Source: an uncultured Alphaproteobacteria bacterium
GTDB lineage: Bacteria > Pseudomonadota > Alphaproteobacteria > Rhodobacterales > Rhodobacteraceae
NCBI GenBank assembly: GCA_929200255.1
Contig: CAKMYZ010000014.1
Location: 1-64,000, forward strand
Length of the DNA: 64,000 bases
Reading direction: 5' to 3'
Part shown: positions 1 to 7,468 of the stretch, in pieces
Layout: each line of letters begins with the position of its first letter
Numbering within the stretch: the first letter of the stretch is position 1
Made by a program: the position numbers and the translations under genes
The notes under the pieces: model-generated
The model's input: the letters and a program-made list of their open reading frames with translations, nothing else
Database searches by the model: none
Told to the model about the DNA's origin: nothing

Positions 1-66
1 CAGACTACAAATCACAGCTTACGTCAGTGTCCGAATTTCGGGGGGTAGCTCAAGGAAACCAACATC

Positions 67-273
67 GTGAGAAGAATAGTATCGGCGTTGATCGTTGTCG
101 CAATCGCCCATCCAGTATTTGCGGACGACGCGATATCAACGACAATAGTTGTGTCTAGTGCCAAACCCCGACAACCAACCGCGACAGTCTCAAGTTTCAC
201 ATGGGAAACTGCTGGTTCATGCGAGTTTCGATGCAGCCGCAAAAAGACCGCATCTGAAGGAGACCGAAAGTGA
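67..273 (+). CDS. Small secreted peptide, copy 1 (FTWETxGSCEFRCSR family)
   Basis: Encodes 68 residues with a GTG start, preceded by an AAGGAAA ribosome site. Residues 1-20 form a signal peptide ending ALA-like at VFA-DD. The mature part carries the motif FTWETAGSCEFRCSR, which recurs almost unchanged in the next gene; its two cysteines are spaced C-x3-C. The stop overlaps the GTG start of the next gene (GTGA), so the two are probably translationally coupled. I do not recognise the family. Export to the periplasm or medium is inferred from the signal peptide; function is unknown. The shared motif and the overlap make a real gene likely despite the short length. Confidence 0.72.
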   Translation: MRRIVSALIVVAIAHPVFADDAISTTIVVSSAKPRQPTATVSSFTWETAGSCEFRCSRKKTASEGDRK

Positions 274-464
274 ACAAAATACTATTCGTCTTCATAGCCT
301 TGAGTGTAACTACATCGGCATCTGCCAATGAAGCGCAGCAAGCTACTCGCGATACGTCAGGTTTTACCTGGGAAACGCCCGGTTCATGCGAATTTCGGTG
401 CAGCCGCGACAAGGCAACAACGGCAACTCGCACCGATGCCCAATCCGCATCTGTCACCAAGTAG
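270..464 (+). CDS. Small secreted peptide, copy 2 (FTWETxGSCEFRCSR family)
   Basis: Encodes 64 residues from a GTG that overlaps the stop of the preceding paralogue; GAAGGAGA lies just upstream. Residues 1-19 are a signal peptide (MNKILFVFIALSVTTSASA). The mature peptide has SGFTWETPGSCEFRCSRD, differing from copy 1 by only a few residues, whereas signal peptides and tails differ. This conservation pattern suggests that the W/C-rich core is the functional part. The tail is Thr/Ala/Ser-rich and polar. Function is unknown; a disulphide-closed loop between the two cysteines is possible. A barrel protein gene follows about 100 bases downstream on the same strand. Confidence 0.72.
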   Translation: MNKILFVFIALSVTTSASANEAQQATRDTSGFTWETPGSCEFRCSRDKATTATRTDAQSASVTK

Positions 465-562
465 AATAGTCTTGCGCTTCATCAAGCATGCTCACCTCAT
501 TTAAGGAGGGTGTTGAATTTGCTTGGAGGGGCCTCAATTCTGTTCAGTTGCTCAGCAGTGAA

Positions 563-2050
563 ATGCGTCTTACCGTGAAGATTTCGGCATTTTTTGTTTT
601 GTTTTTGATGGCGACTTCTGTCGCACGGGCAGTTTCCGCTGAAGTGGTGACTTTCAGCTTCACCGCTGAACGCGGAAGAACCGTCGGCGGACCGTTGTCT
701 GCTGGTTCCCTGGCTGAAATCGCCAATGGCTTCCCAGTTATCAGCGGCTCATTCTCCCACGACCTTTCGGCCATCGACACCAATTCCGACCCGATGCGGG
801 GGCAGTATGATACAGGTTCCATCAAGGTAAACGAATTTTCGCTGGGGGCGATGGGCCGCCCAGGTGTCAGCCTTGCCAACGATTTTTTTGCCCGCGACCC
901 GCTTACGATTTCAATACGGACGAGCGAGCATGAGGTCTTCATAAATCTTGTCGACTTGATGGCGACCGCATTTGATAGTGATGCATTGCCAGCGGCGCTG
1001 GAACTTGAATCTTTTGCGGGCATTGCCGAGATAGGATTCTTCGATGCATCAGTCGGAGGAACCGTATACTTTGACCTTACATCGCTGACGACGAGAAGTG
1101 CACCTTCTACATGCGCTGTTACTGGTGAGTGCGTGAAAGAGACACAAACGGAGATTGCTGGGTTCTTGCGGGCCCGCGCCGAACATGTCATTTCAACACA
1201 GCCGGATCTAGCTCGTCTTTTGTCAGCCAACGCGGCGGGCGCCCTTTATGCCGATGTGACCGAGGGCCAAGGCACGTTTAAGTTTGTTACACCAAACAGG
1301 CAGTCGGTCTGGGCGCAGCTTCAAGGTAGCTGGTCAGAGAGTCGCGATGCTGCCAACAGTTACATCTTTGGCGTTGTCGGGGCGAGCGTCGAGCTGATAC
1401 CGAATACTGTCGTTGGTGTCATGTTGCAGTTTGACCAGTTGATCCGACAGAGCGGTGAAAGCACGACCGAGGGCGATGGCTACCTGGTAGGTCCTTACTT
1501 TGTGACCAAGTTACCAAATCAACCACTTTATTTTGAGGGCCGGTATTTGACTGGTCGGACTGCAAACCGAGTGAACGTCAACGGGGCTGCGGATCAGCAC
1601 TTTGAAACCGACCGGAGCCTGGCAAGTATCAAGTTTGCCGGTCAACTATCCTATGATGATCTCACCATAACTCCAAACCTTTCTGCTACCCGACTCGAGG
1701 ACACACAGAGTGATTTCACCAACAACCGGGGCAGTGCAGTGGCTGAACAAGGGATCACGGTCACTGATGTAGCTGCAGGCCTAAATTTCACCCAGCTGAC
1801 ATCAATAGGCAACAGCCACGTGGTGCTAAGTGGTGGCTTCATGAGTGTTTGGTCCGAGACCGAAGGTTCTGGCGTTGCCGCATCGCTAACTCCAAACCCT
1901 ATCGGCAGTCGCGGCCGGGCGCACCTCGGTGCTACGTACACGTCGGACCAAGGCGTGGTATGGCACGTGAGCACCAGCTACGATGGAATTGGAGCCGATG
2001 GTTATCAGAGCGTGGGCCTGAACTTCGGCATCCAGGTTCAGTTGCCGTGA
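563..2050 (+). CDS. Secreted protein with C-terminal autotransporter-type beta-barrel
   Basis: The frame is open from 488, but the ATG at 563 begins a clear signal peptide (MRLTVKISAFFVLFLMATSVARAVSA), giving 495 residues. Residues about 27-250 are a non-repetitive passenger-like part with a CAVTGEC pair. Residues about 255-495 consist of alternating amphipathic strands (QLQGSWSESRD, YFEGRYLTGR, GATYTSDQGVVWHVS, VGLNFGIQVQLP) typical of an autotransporter barrel of the outer membrane. The protein is short for a classical autotransporter and the barrel does not end in an aromatic residue. It may be a porin-like or anchor protein instead. The small-peptide genes lie immediately upstream, so a joint role at the cell surface is possible but unproven. 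Confidence 0.7.
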   Translation: MRLTVKISAFFVLFLMATSVARAVSAEVVTFSFTAERGRTVGGPLSAGSLAEIANGFPVISGSFSHDLSAIDTNSDPMRGQYDTGSIKVNEFSLGAMGRPGVSLANDFFARDPLTISIRTSEHEVFINLVDLMATAFDSDALPAALELESFAGIAEIGFFDASVGGTVYFDLTSLTTRSAPSTCAVTGECVKETQTEIAGFLRARAEHVISTQPDLARLLSANAAGALYADVTEGQGTFKFVTPNRQSVWAQLQGSWSESRDAANSYIFGVVGASVELIPNTVVGVMLQFDQLIRQSGESTTEGDGYLVGPYFVTKLPNQPLYFEGRYLTGRTANRVNVNGAADQHFETDRSLASIKFAGQLSYDDLTITPNLSATRLEDTQSDFTNNRGSAVAEQGITVTDVAAGLNFTQLTSIGNSHVVLSGGFMSVWSETEGSGVAASLTPNPIGSRGRAHLGATYTSDQGVVWHVSTSYDGIGADGYQSVGLNFGIQVQLP

Positions 2051-2079
2051 ACCGTTAAACCAGATGAGCCAGCCACTCT

Positions 2080-2135
2080 CAAAGTTCAGGCCGCCATTGG
2101 TTCCAAAACCCTGACGATGGACGGTGATCGACCAA
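2080..2135 (-). pseudogene. Possible inverted remnant of an autotransporter barrel end
   Basis: Read on the minus strand, this stretch gives WSITVHRQGFGTNGGLNF. The end of the neighbouring plus-strand barrel protein reads WHVSTSYDGIGADGY, then four residues, then GLNF. The spacing of W, the G-x-G-x-x-G core and the final LNF agrees, and an 11-base identity (GGCCTGAACTT) covers the last part. I infer a broken, inverted piece of a second barrel gene, tail-to-tail with the intact one. Chance similarity is possible because the match is short. Confidence 0.35.
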
Positions 2136-2247
2136 CGGCAAAGAAAAGAAGTCGCATCCTTCAAATTGAGGATGCGGGTGAGAATGCCAGCGCCGTAATG
2201 TCGTCATCACGTAACCGAATGCGAATTACTATAAGGAACTTGGCATC

Positions 2248-2395
2248 GTGAGAAGCATCGTACTTTTGTTGATTTTTACAGCCATCGCCATCCGACATTT
2301 CCTGACGAAACCGAACGATTTATCGCAATCGGTTTACAGGGAAACCCGCAGGGTTGCCTAAATTTAGATGCGGCGACGACGGGTAACAACGTGAA
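2248..2395 (+). pseudogene. Decayed third copy of the small secreted peptide gene
   Basis: The start region copies that of the gene at 67: AAGGAA, then ATCGTGAGAAG, with the same GTG start and a hydrophobic leader (MRSIVLLLIFTAIAI). Downstream, bases 2331-2381 align with the core-motif DNA of copy 2 (a GGGAAAC block, then AATTTxGxTGC and CGAC), but with at least one base lost and one gained. The frame therefore reads to a TAA at 2358-2360, and remnants of the FRC core (KFRCGDD) lie in another frame. I read this as a frameshifted paralogue. Confidence 0.55.
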
Positions 2396-2434
2396 CCCCC
2401 GCCACGAATTAAGATACTCACAAAGGACCCAACT

Positions 2435-4468
2435 ATGCCCAACAGTATTGACCTGACCAACCTGACCGCTGCGGACGGCTTTATCGTTCAGGGGGATGCT
2501 GCTGGTGACCATGCCGGCATTTCTGTCTCATCTGCTGGTGACGTCAACGGCGATGGGATTGACGATATTATTGTCGGGGCCTCACGCGGGGATGATGGTG
2601 GTGTCAACGCCGGCGAAGCGTATGTCGTCTATGGTACCGTGGGCACAGATCGTGGTCTTGTGGACCTGAGCAACCTTGCACCTGCGGACGGGTTCATTAT
2701 CCAAGGCGATGCAGCTGGTGACTATGCTGGTCGCTTTGTTTCCTCTGCCGGTGATGTGAATGGCGACGGCATTGACGATATCATCGTCGGAGCACTTTAC
2801 GGGGATGATGGCGGCAACGATGCAGGTGAAGCCTATGTGATCTATGGCGCTGTGGGAACAGCGCGGGCGGGCTTGGATCTGAGCAACCTTGCATCAAGGG
2901 ACGGGTTCATCATCCAAGGCGATGTAGCAGGTGACTTTGCTGGTCGATCTGTTTCCTCTACCGGTGATGTAAATGGTGACGGTATCGATGATATCATTGT
3001 CGGAGCGCCTTATGGGGATGATGGCGGTGTCAATGCCGGCGAAGCGTATGTCGTCTATGGTACCGTGGGCACAGATCGTGGTCTTGTGGACCTGAGCACG
3101 CTTGCGCCGGCGGATGGATTCATCATCCAAGGGGATGCGGTAGGTGATTTTGCTGGCCGCTCTGTGTCCTCGGCCGGTGATGTAAATGGTGACGGCATCG
3201 ATGACATCGTTTTCGGCGTATTGGGCGGGGACAGTGGCGAGGCCTATGCCGGTGAAGCCTATGTGATCTATGGCACTGCCGAGAGAATACGGAGCCTGGT
3301 GGATTTGAGCGCCCTTAAACCCAAGGACGGGTTTATCATTCAGGGGGATGCGGCGGGTGACCTTGCAGGCGTTTCGGTTTCCTCAGCTGGCGATGTGAAT
3401 GGTGACGGCATTGATGATATTATTGTTGGAGCAGCTTACGGGAATGATGGTGGTGAGAACGCCGGCGAGGCCTATGTAGTTTTTGGCACGGCCGAGGCAA
3501 CGCGAGGTCCGCTGGATCTGACCAACTTTACACCAGGGGACGGTTTCATCATTCAGGGGGATGCGGCAGATGACCACGCGGGCCGCTCGGTCTCTACTGC
3601 TGGTGATGTGAATGGTGATGGCATTGATGATATCATCGTAGGAGCAGCGGATGGTGATGATGGCGGCGACTATGCCGGCGAAGTTTACGTGATCTATGGT
3701 ACCACTGGGACAGATCGTGGTCTTGTGGATCTTGCCAATTTTGCATCCACGGAAGGGTTCGTTATTCAGGGAGATGCGGCTGGTGATTATGCTGGCTCTT
3801 CTGTTTCCTCCGCCGGTGACGTGAATGGCGATGGCATTGATGATATCGTTATCGGCGCATTTGGCGGTGACGATGGCGGCGACCGTGCCGGTGAAGCCTA
3901 TGTGATATATGGCGCTGCCACGACCAACGGGGCCACCCAGGTCGACAATAGCGTCGGTAACAAAATCAGCGGCGGTGCAGGCATCGATATCATTGTCGGG
4001 GTTGCTGGAAGGGATCAGCTGATCGGTGGTTTGGGCGGTGACCTGATCATCGGAGGGTTTGACAATGACGTGATTTACGGTGGGATCGGTAACGATATCT
4101 TAGTCGGCGACAACAACGCGCTGATCGCCGGGGCCGATGTACTAACCGGCGGCGTCGGTGACGACTTGCTCGAAGGTGGCGGCGGGGCGGATACCTTTGT
4201 TTTTGCAACACAAAACGGGCAGAATACGATCGGGCAGATCGCCATCGATTATGACACGCCAGGCAATGCAATGGTTGTGGGGGCTGATTTTGTTAGCGGG
4301 GTCGATCAGATCCTGCTGGATGGCTTCGCCATCAACACTGGGGCTGATGCGCTGGCCGCTGTCACAAATGTGAACGGTGTGGCAACTTTCAGCAGCGAAG
4401 GGACTGAAATCATCTTTGCCGGACTAACCACTGCAGACCTCAGTGCGGACGATTTCACATTCATCTAA
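2435..4468 (+). CDS. FG-GAP seven-repeat beta-propeller protein with RTX C-terminus
   Basis: Encodes 677 residues, Asp/Gly-rich and acidic, with no N-terminal signal peptide. Residues about 5-502 are seven repeats of exactly 71 residues. Each has a DGFIIQGDAAGD segment, the calcium-loop motif DVNGDGIDDI and an AGEAYVIYG end, as in FG-GAP/integrin-alpha repeats. Seven copies would close one beta-propeller. Residues about 510-590 carry RTX nonapeptides (GGAGIDIIVG, GGLGGDLIIG, GGIGNDILVG, GGVGDDLLEG) and the protein ends DDFTFI, as in type I secretion substrates. It is therefore probably secreted unprocessed through a TolC-type channel and folded by calcium outside; an adhesin role is inferred. 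AAAGGA precedes the ATG. No type I exporter gene lies in this window. Confidence 0.88.
   Translation: MPNSIDLTNLTAADGFIVQGDAAGDHAGISVSSAGDVNGDGIDDIIVGASRGDDGGVNAGEAYVVYGTVGTDRGLVDLSNLAPADGFIIQGDAAGDYAGRFVSSAGDVNGDGIDDIIVGALYGDDGGNDAGEAYVIYGAVGTARAGLDLSNLASRDGFIIQGDVAGDFAGRSVSSTGDVNGDGIDDIIVGAPYGDDGGVNAGEAYVVYGTVGTDRGLVDLSTLAPADGFIIQGDAVGDFAGRSVSSAGDVNGDGIDDIVFGVLGGDSGEAYAGEAYVIYGTAERIRSLVDLSALKPKDGFIIQGDAAGDLAGVSVSSAGDVNGDGIDDIIVGAAYGNDGGENAGEAYVVFGTAEATRGPLDLTNFTPGDGFIIQGDAADDHAGRSVSTAGDVNGDGIDDIIVGAADGDDGGDYAGEVYVIYGTTGTDRGLVDLANFASTEGFVIQGDAAGDYAGSSVSSAGDVNGDGIDDIVIGAFGGDDGGDRAGEAYVIYGAATTNGATQVDNSVGNKISGGAGIDIIVGVAGRDQLIGGLGGDLIIGGFDNDVIYGGIGNDILVGDNNALIAGADVLTGGVGDDLLEGGGGADTFVFATQNGQNTIGQIAIDYDTPGNAMVVGADFVSGVDQILLDGFAINTGADALAAVTNVNGVATFSSEGTEIIFAGLTTADLSADDFTFI
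2447..3937 (+). repeat. Seven in-frame 213-bp tandem repeats (FG-GAP units)
   Basis: The conserved GF codon pair of each unit falls at 2477, 2690, 2903, 3116, 3329, 3542 and 3755, an exact 213-base period without any indel. Units are highly alike at DNA level around the GATGTGAATGGTGACGGCAT core and differ mainly at loop residues after VGA and before the linker. The regularity points to recent amplification or gene conversion constrained by the propeller fold. Confidence 0.92.
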
Positions 4469-4486
4469 CATCTCAGGAAAATACAG

Positions 4487-5305
4487 ATGGCTTATCAATT
4501 CATGCAATGCAGCGCAGCTGCCTCACTTATCTTGCTGACAGCCTGTGGCGGTGGGGGTGGCGGAGCCGGTGGTGGTGGAGTCACCGATACGACACCTTTC
4601 GTGGATAATGGTGCGACTGCTGCGGTACCTATCTCCGCCGTTTCGTTGAACAGTGTGCAACGCGCGACCGGTAGCGAGACGGGGACATTCGACCAGAGCG
4701 CCGACACTTTTGCACTCGGCGGATTATCGGGTAAAGTTGATGCGGCGGGGCAAACGGTGACCCTTGCTGATGGTGGGCAGATCGCAATCGCCGCGGGCTC
4801 CACCGAGCACGCAGCCCGCTTTATTGCAGAACCGATCGGCGGTAACCGTGTGATCGGCATTGTGGGGTTTGAAACCGCGCCAGGTGACCTGCCAATAGGA
4901 TCGGCGTCCTATGTGGGAACGTCGGACCTCACCATCCTTGATGGAACGAATGTTTATGCACTAACCGGCAATGCAACAATGACGGCTGATTTTTCAGGCG
5001 GGTCTGGTGTCGATACGACCCTTACGAACCTTTCCGGGACCGTGACAGCTGGTGCCGCCGCACCAAGCAGTGTCACAAATGTTGCCAACATAGCTTTCAC
5101 AGGTTCTGCTCTCAGTGGCGCACAATTTACGGGCGGAATGTCGGCAGTCGAGTCGCAAATGTTGACGGCTCTGAGTGGATCCGAAACCGTCAGTCTGAAT
5201 GGTGCGTTCTATGGTCCCGGCGCGGATGAGGCCGGGTCTACGTTCGTCATCGACGATGATGCAAATGGAGGCATCATCGTTTTCGGTACAGCCTTGGCAG
5301 ACTGA
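4487..5305 (+). CDS. Lipoprotein with transferrin-binding-protein-B-like beta-barrel end
   Basis: Encodes 272 residues. The N-terminus is a lipoprotein signal with lipobox LTAC at residues 18-21, followed by a run of glycines (a flexible linker). The C-terminal sequence SLNGAFYGPGADEAGSTFVI matches the typical GAFYGPxAxExGGTF pattern of the TbpB-type lipoprotein barrel family (PF01298). Members of that family are often displayed on the outer membrane by Slam proteins and bind host or environmental ligands; here the ligand is unknown. It starts 18 bases after the FG-GAP gene with AGGAAAA upstream, so the two probably form an operon. The family call rests on the C-terminal motif and the lipoprotein start. 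Confidence 0.7.
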   Translation: MAYQFMQCSAAASLILLTACGGGGGGAGGGGVTDTTPFVDNGATAAVPISAVSLNSVQRATGSETGTFDQSADTFALGGLSGKVDAAGQTVTLADGGQIAIAAGSTEHAARFIAEPIGGNRVIGIVGFETAPGDLPIGSASYVGTSDLTILDGTNVYALTGNATMTADFSGGSGVDTTLTNLSGTVTAGAAAPSSVTNVANIAFTGSALSGAQFTGGMSAVESQMLTALSGSETVSLNGAFYGPGADEAGSTFVIDDDANGGIIVFGTALAD

Positions 5306-5325
5306 GCTTGCATAAGACAAAGTAT

Positions 5326-5365
5326 TCACACCTTTCCATTGTTGTTTGGTGTGAGCACGCTTTTT
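5326..5365 (+). terminator. Possible weak terminator hairpin
   Basis: TCACACC at 5326-5332 pairs perfectly with GGTGTGA at 5348-5354 around a 15-base loop, followed by a short T run at 5361-5365. It lies between the lipoprotein gene and the next gene and could end the upstream transcript. The stem is short and the T run is displaced. Confidence 0.3.
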
Positions 5366-5376
5366 AGGAACAATCC

Positions 5377-6423
5377 GTGACAGACAAACAACCCGCTTTT
5401 GAACTTACGACATCACGTGGGTTCAACACCTGGCTTGCATCCACAGGTGGATCGTTGGCTTTCTCCACTTATCAGGGAAACAAGATATTCTTTATCGGCC
5501 TCAAGCCCGATAGCAGTCTATCGGTATTTGAACGCAGCTTTCCCCGCGCCATGGGCATTGGACTGAGTCAGGATGCCCGTAGTATCCTGCTGGCAACGCA
5601 AGTGCAGATATACCGTTTCGACAATGCACTACCGTCGGGCGAAAAACAGGGTGATTTTGACGCTGTATTCCTGCCCAACCAATCCTGGATCACGGGTGAT
5701 CTGGATATACACGATATTGGCTTTGGCGCGGACGGGGGCCCGCTTTTTGCCAGCACTCTGTTCAACTGTATTGGAACCGTGGTCGAAGGGTATAATTTCC
5801 GGCCCGCTTGGAAACCCGATTTCATCGACCACTTCGTGCCTGAAGACCGCTGCCACCTCAACGGTATGGCGTTGCAGAGTGGTCAGGCCCGCTATGTCAC
5901 TTGTGTCTCTCGCTCTAATGCTGCGGACGGGTGGCGTGACCGACGCCACGATGGTGGTGTGGTCGTGGATGTCACGACCGGCGATGTTGTCGCCAAGGGT
6001 CTGTCAATGCCTCATTCCCCACGACTCCGTGACGGCAAGCTGTGGATCGTAAACTCTGGTAGGGGCGATTTGGGTGTCATTGACCCAGCGACCGGCCATT
6101 TTGAACCCGTGGCTTTTTGTCCTGGCTATGCACGTGGCCTAGCATTTGCAGGCGAATTTGCCGTCGTAGGACTTTCGCGCGCCCGTAAAAACCGGACCTT
6201 CGATGGCTTGGACCTTCAAACGGCGCTAAATGAGCGTGATGTGGAGGCCCGCTGCGGCCTGAGCATAGTCAATACAACGACTGGGGCCGCCACGGACTGG
6301 ATTCGGATCGACGGGATTATCGATGAACTCTACGACGTGGCATTTCTACCCGGTATTCGCGCGGCGTCAGCAGTTGGAATCGTCGGGCCGGAAATACAGC
6401 GTACGATATCAGTCAAGCAGTGA
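5377..6423 (+). CDS. TIGR03032/DUF4915-type protein
   Basis: Encodes 348 residues from a GTG with TTAGGAAC upstream. No signal peptide or membrane segment is visible. The sequence is rich in short beta-strand-like blocks (FNTWLASTGGSLAFSTYQGNKIFFIG, LWIVNSGRGDLGVID) with HDIGFGADG, CHLNGMAL and MPHSPRLRDG, matching my recollection of the TIGR03032 family, a presumed propeller of unknown function. Members often lie near large secreted repeat proteins, which fits the position after the FG-GAP/RTX gene. The enzymatic or binding role cannot be stated. Family assignment is fairly sure; function is not. Confidence 0.7.
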   Translation: MTDKQPAFELTTSRGFNTWLASTGGSLAFSTYQGNKIFFIGLKPDSSLSVFERSFPRAMGIGLSQDARSILLATQVQIYRFDNALPSGEKQGDFDAVFLPNQSWITGDLDIHDIGFGADGGPLFASTLFNCIGTVVEGYNFRPAWKPDFIDHFVPEDRCHLNGMALQSGQARYVTCVSRSNAADGWRDRRHDGGVVVDVTTGDVVAKGLSMPHSPRLRDGKLWIVNSGRGDLGVIDPATGHFEPVAFCPGYARGLAFAGEFAVVGLSRARKNRTFDGLDLQTALNERDVEARCGLSIVNTTTGAATDWIRIDGIIDELYDVAFLPGIRAASAVGIVGPEIQRTISVKQ

Positions 6424-6533
6424 GACTACTATCGCTTTGAGAGTGACAAACCACACCTGGACGTTTCAATGTTGACCCAACCCGCGACACAATGGGACTG
6501 AACAGCTAGAGGTAAAAAATATCGAGGCTCAGG

Positions 6534-7289
6534 ATGACGCAAGCACCACCCAAACACAGTCTGACGGGACCACGTTCTTGGTTTTCTCTGTTTTATACGC
6601 ATGGGGCTTGGCTGACCATTGTGGCTGGGGTAATATGTGTCGGCACTACGTTGGGTAGTGTTGTCAAATACAACGCAGCGGCCAAATTCGACCGTGCTGG
6701 TATTGTGACTCAGGCGCAGGCCGTTGACCGCCGTATATTTCACGATAGTGAAGGGGCCGATCAATACCACATCACATATCGTTTTGAGGTTGGAGGTGCT
6801 ACTGTACTGCGTGAACGCGATGTCACGCGCGGACAATACGAGCGTGCCACCCAAGGCACCACTCACACCATTCGGTATTTGTCCGATAGACCAAGCACAT
6901 TTGAAACCTATGTCGGCGAGACACATGATGATGCTGTAAGGCTACAACGGGTTGCGGGTATCGCGGGCATGGGTAGCCTGATTGCCCTTTGGTGGGTAGG
7001 CCGTCGCGTAAACCGCGTTATCCTGACACGCAGATATGGACATCGTACCACAGTACAAGTTCACGCGGTAACGGAGGCTAAGAACGCAAGCGGCAGAGGG
7101 TATCTGACATGGTACATAGATGACCGCCGGCGGGGTAAGAGCCTGATGCATCCCATTAGCCGGCTGCGCGCCATTGGTGTTGGGGCGGAGATCAATATCT
7201 ATGTCCGCAAGGGCTACAGTGTCTGGGAAGGCGACGTTGGTCCACGCAATGTTGACGATAGCAATCTGCCCAAGACGCCGCGCGACTAG
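6534..7289 (+). CDS. DUF3592-type membrane protein
   Basis: Encodes 251 residues. One membrane segment lies near residues 21-43 (GAWLTIVAGVICVGTTLGSVV) and a second near 145-160 (VAGIAGMGSLIALWWVG). Between them is a beta-rich stretch with ADQYHITYRFEVGG and YLSDRPSTFE, the typical DUF3592 layout in which a soluble domain sits between two helices. A second similar stretch follows (YLTWYIDDRR). Function is unknown. It ends tail-to-tail against the transposase remnant, sharing the CTAG at 7286-7289. Confidence 0.65.
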   Translation: MTQAPPKHSLTGPRSWFSLFYTHGAWLTIVAGVICVGTTLGSVVKYNAAAKFDRAGIVTQAQAVDRRIFHDSEGADQYHITYRFEVGGATVLRERDVTRGQYERATQGTTHTIRYLSDRPSTFETYVGETHDDAVRLQRVAGIAGMGSLIALWWVGRRVNRVILTRRYGHRTTVQVHAVTEAKNASGRGYLTWYIDDRRRGKSLMHPISRLRAIGVGAEINIYVRKGYSVWEGDVGPRNVDDSNLPKTPRD

Positions 7290-7468
7290 CTGTTCAGTCC
7301 CGGCATCTGGTGGATCGGATTTAGGATGAATCGATCTGGCTCAGAAGTCCGGGTTTTGCAGATGTATTCATAAGGTGTGAGACCGCTGAGTGTTTTGAGG
7401 CGACGCGCGTAATTATAAGCATCGAGGAAATCGCTGAGGTGCATGCGGAGCTGGTCGTGGCTGTCGTA
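7286..7468 (-). pseudogene. C-terminal remnant of an IS481/IS3-like transposase
   Basis: The reading frame here ends with about 60 residues typical of the C-terminus of integrase-core transposases: YDSHDQLR, AYNYARRLKTLSGLTPYEYI, then TSEPDRFILNPIHQMPGLN. The DDE core and N-terminal helix-turn-helix are absent, and upstream sequence in this frame (beyond 7468) shows no similarity. It is a dead fragment and marks a former insertion at the right edge of the surface-protein region. Confidence 0.8.

Larger units (their letters stand above)
2051..2434. other. 384-base stretch without an intact gene
   Basis: This gap between the barrel gene and the FG-GAP gene holds decayed material rather than a gene. 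It contains a minus-strand barrel-like remnant (2080-2135), an 8-bp perfect hairpin (CGCATCCT at 2153-2160 pairing with AGGATGCG at 2169-2176, no T tract), and a decayed copy of the small-peptide gene (2248-2395). The last bases carry the ribosome site of the next gene (AAAGGA before 2435). Confidence 0.6.
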
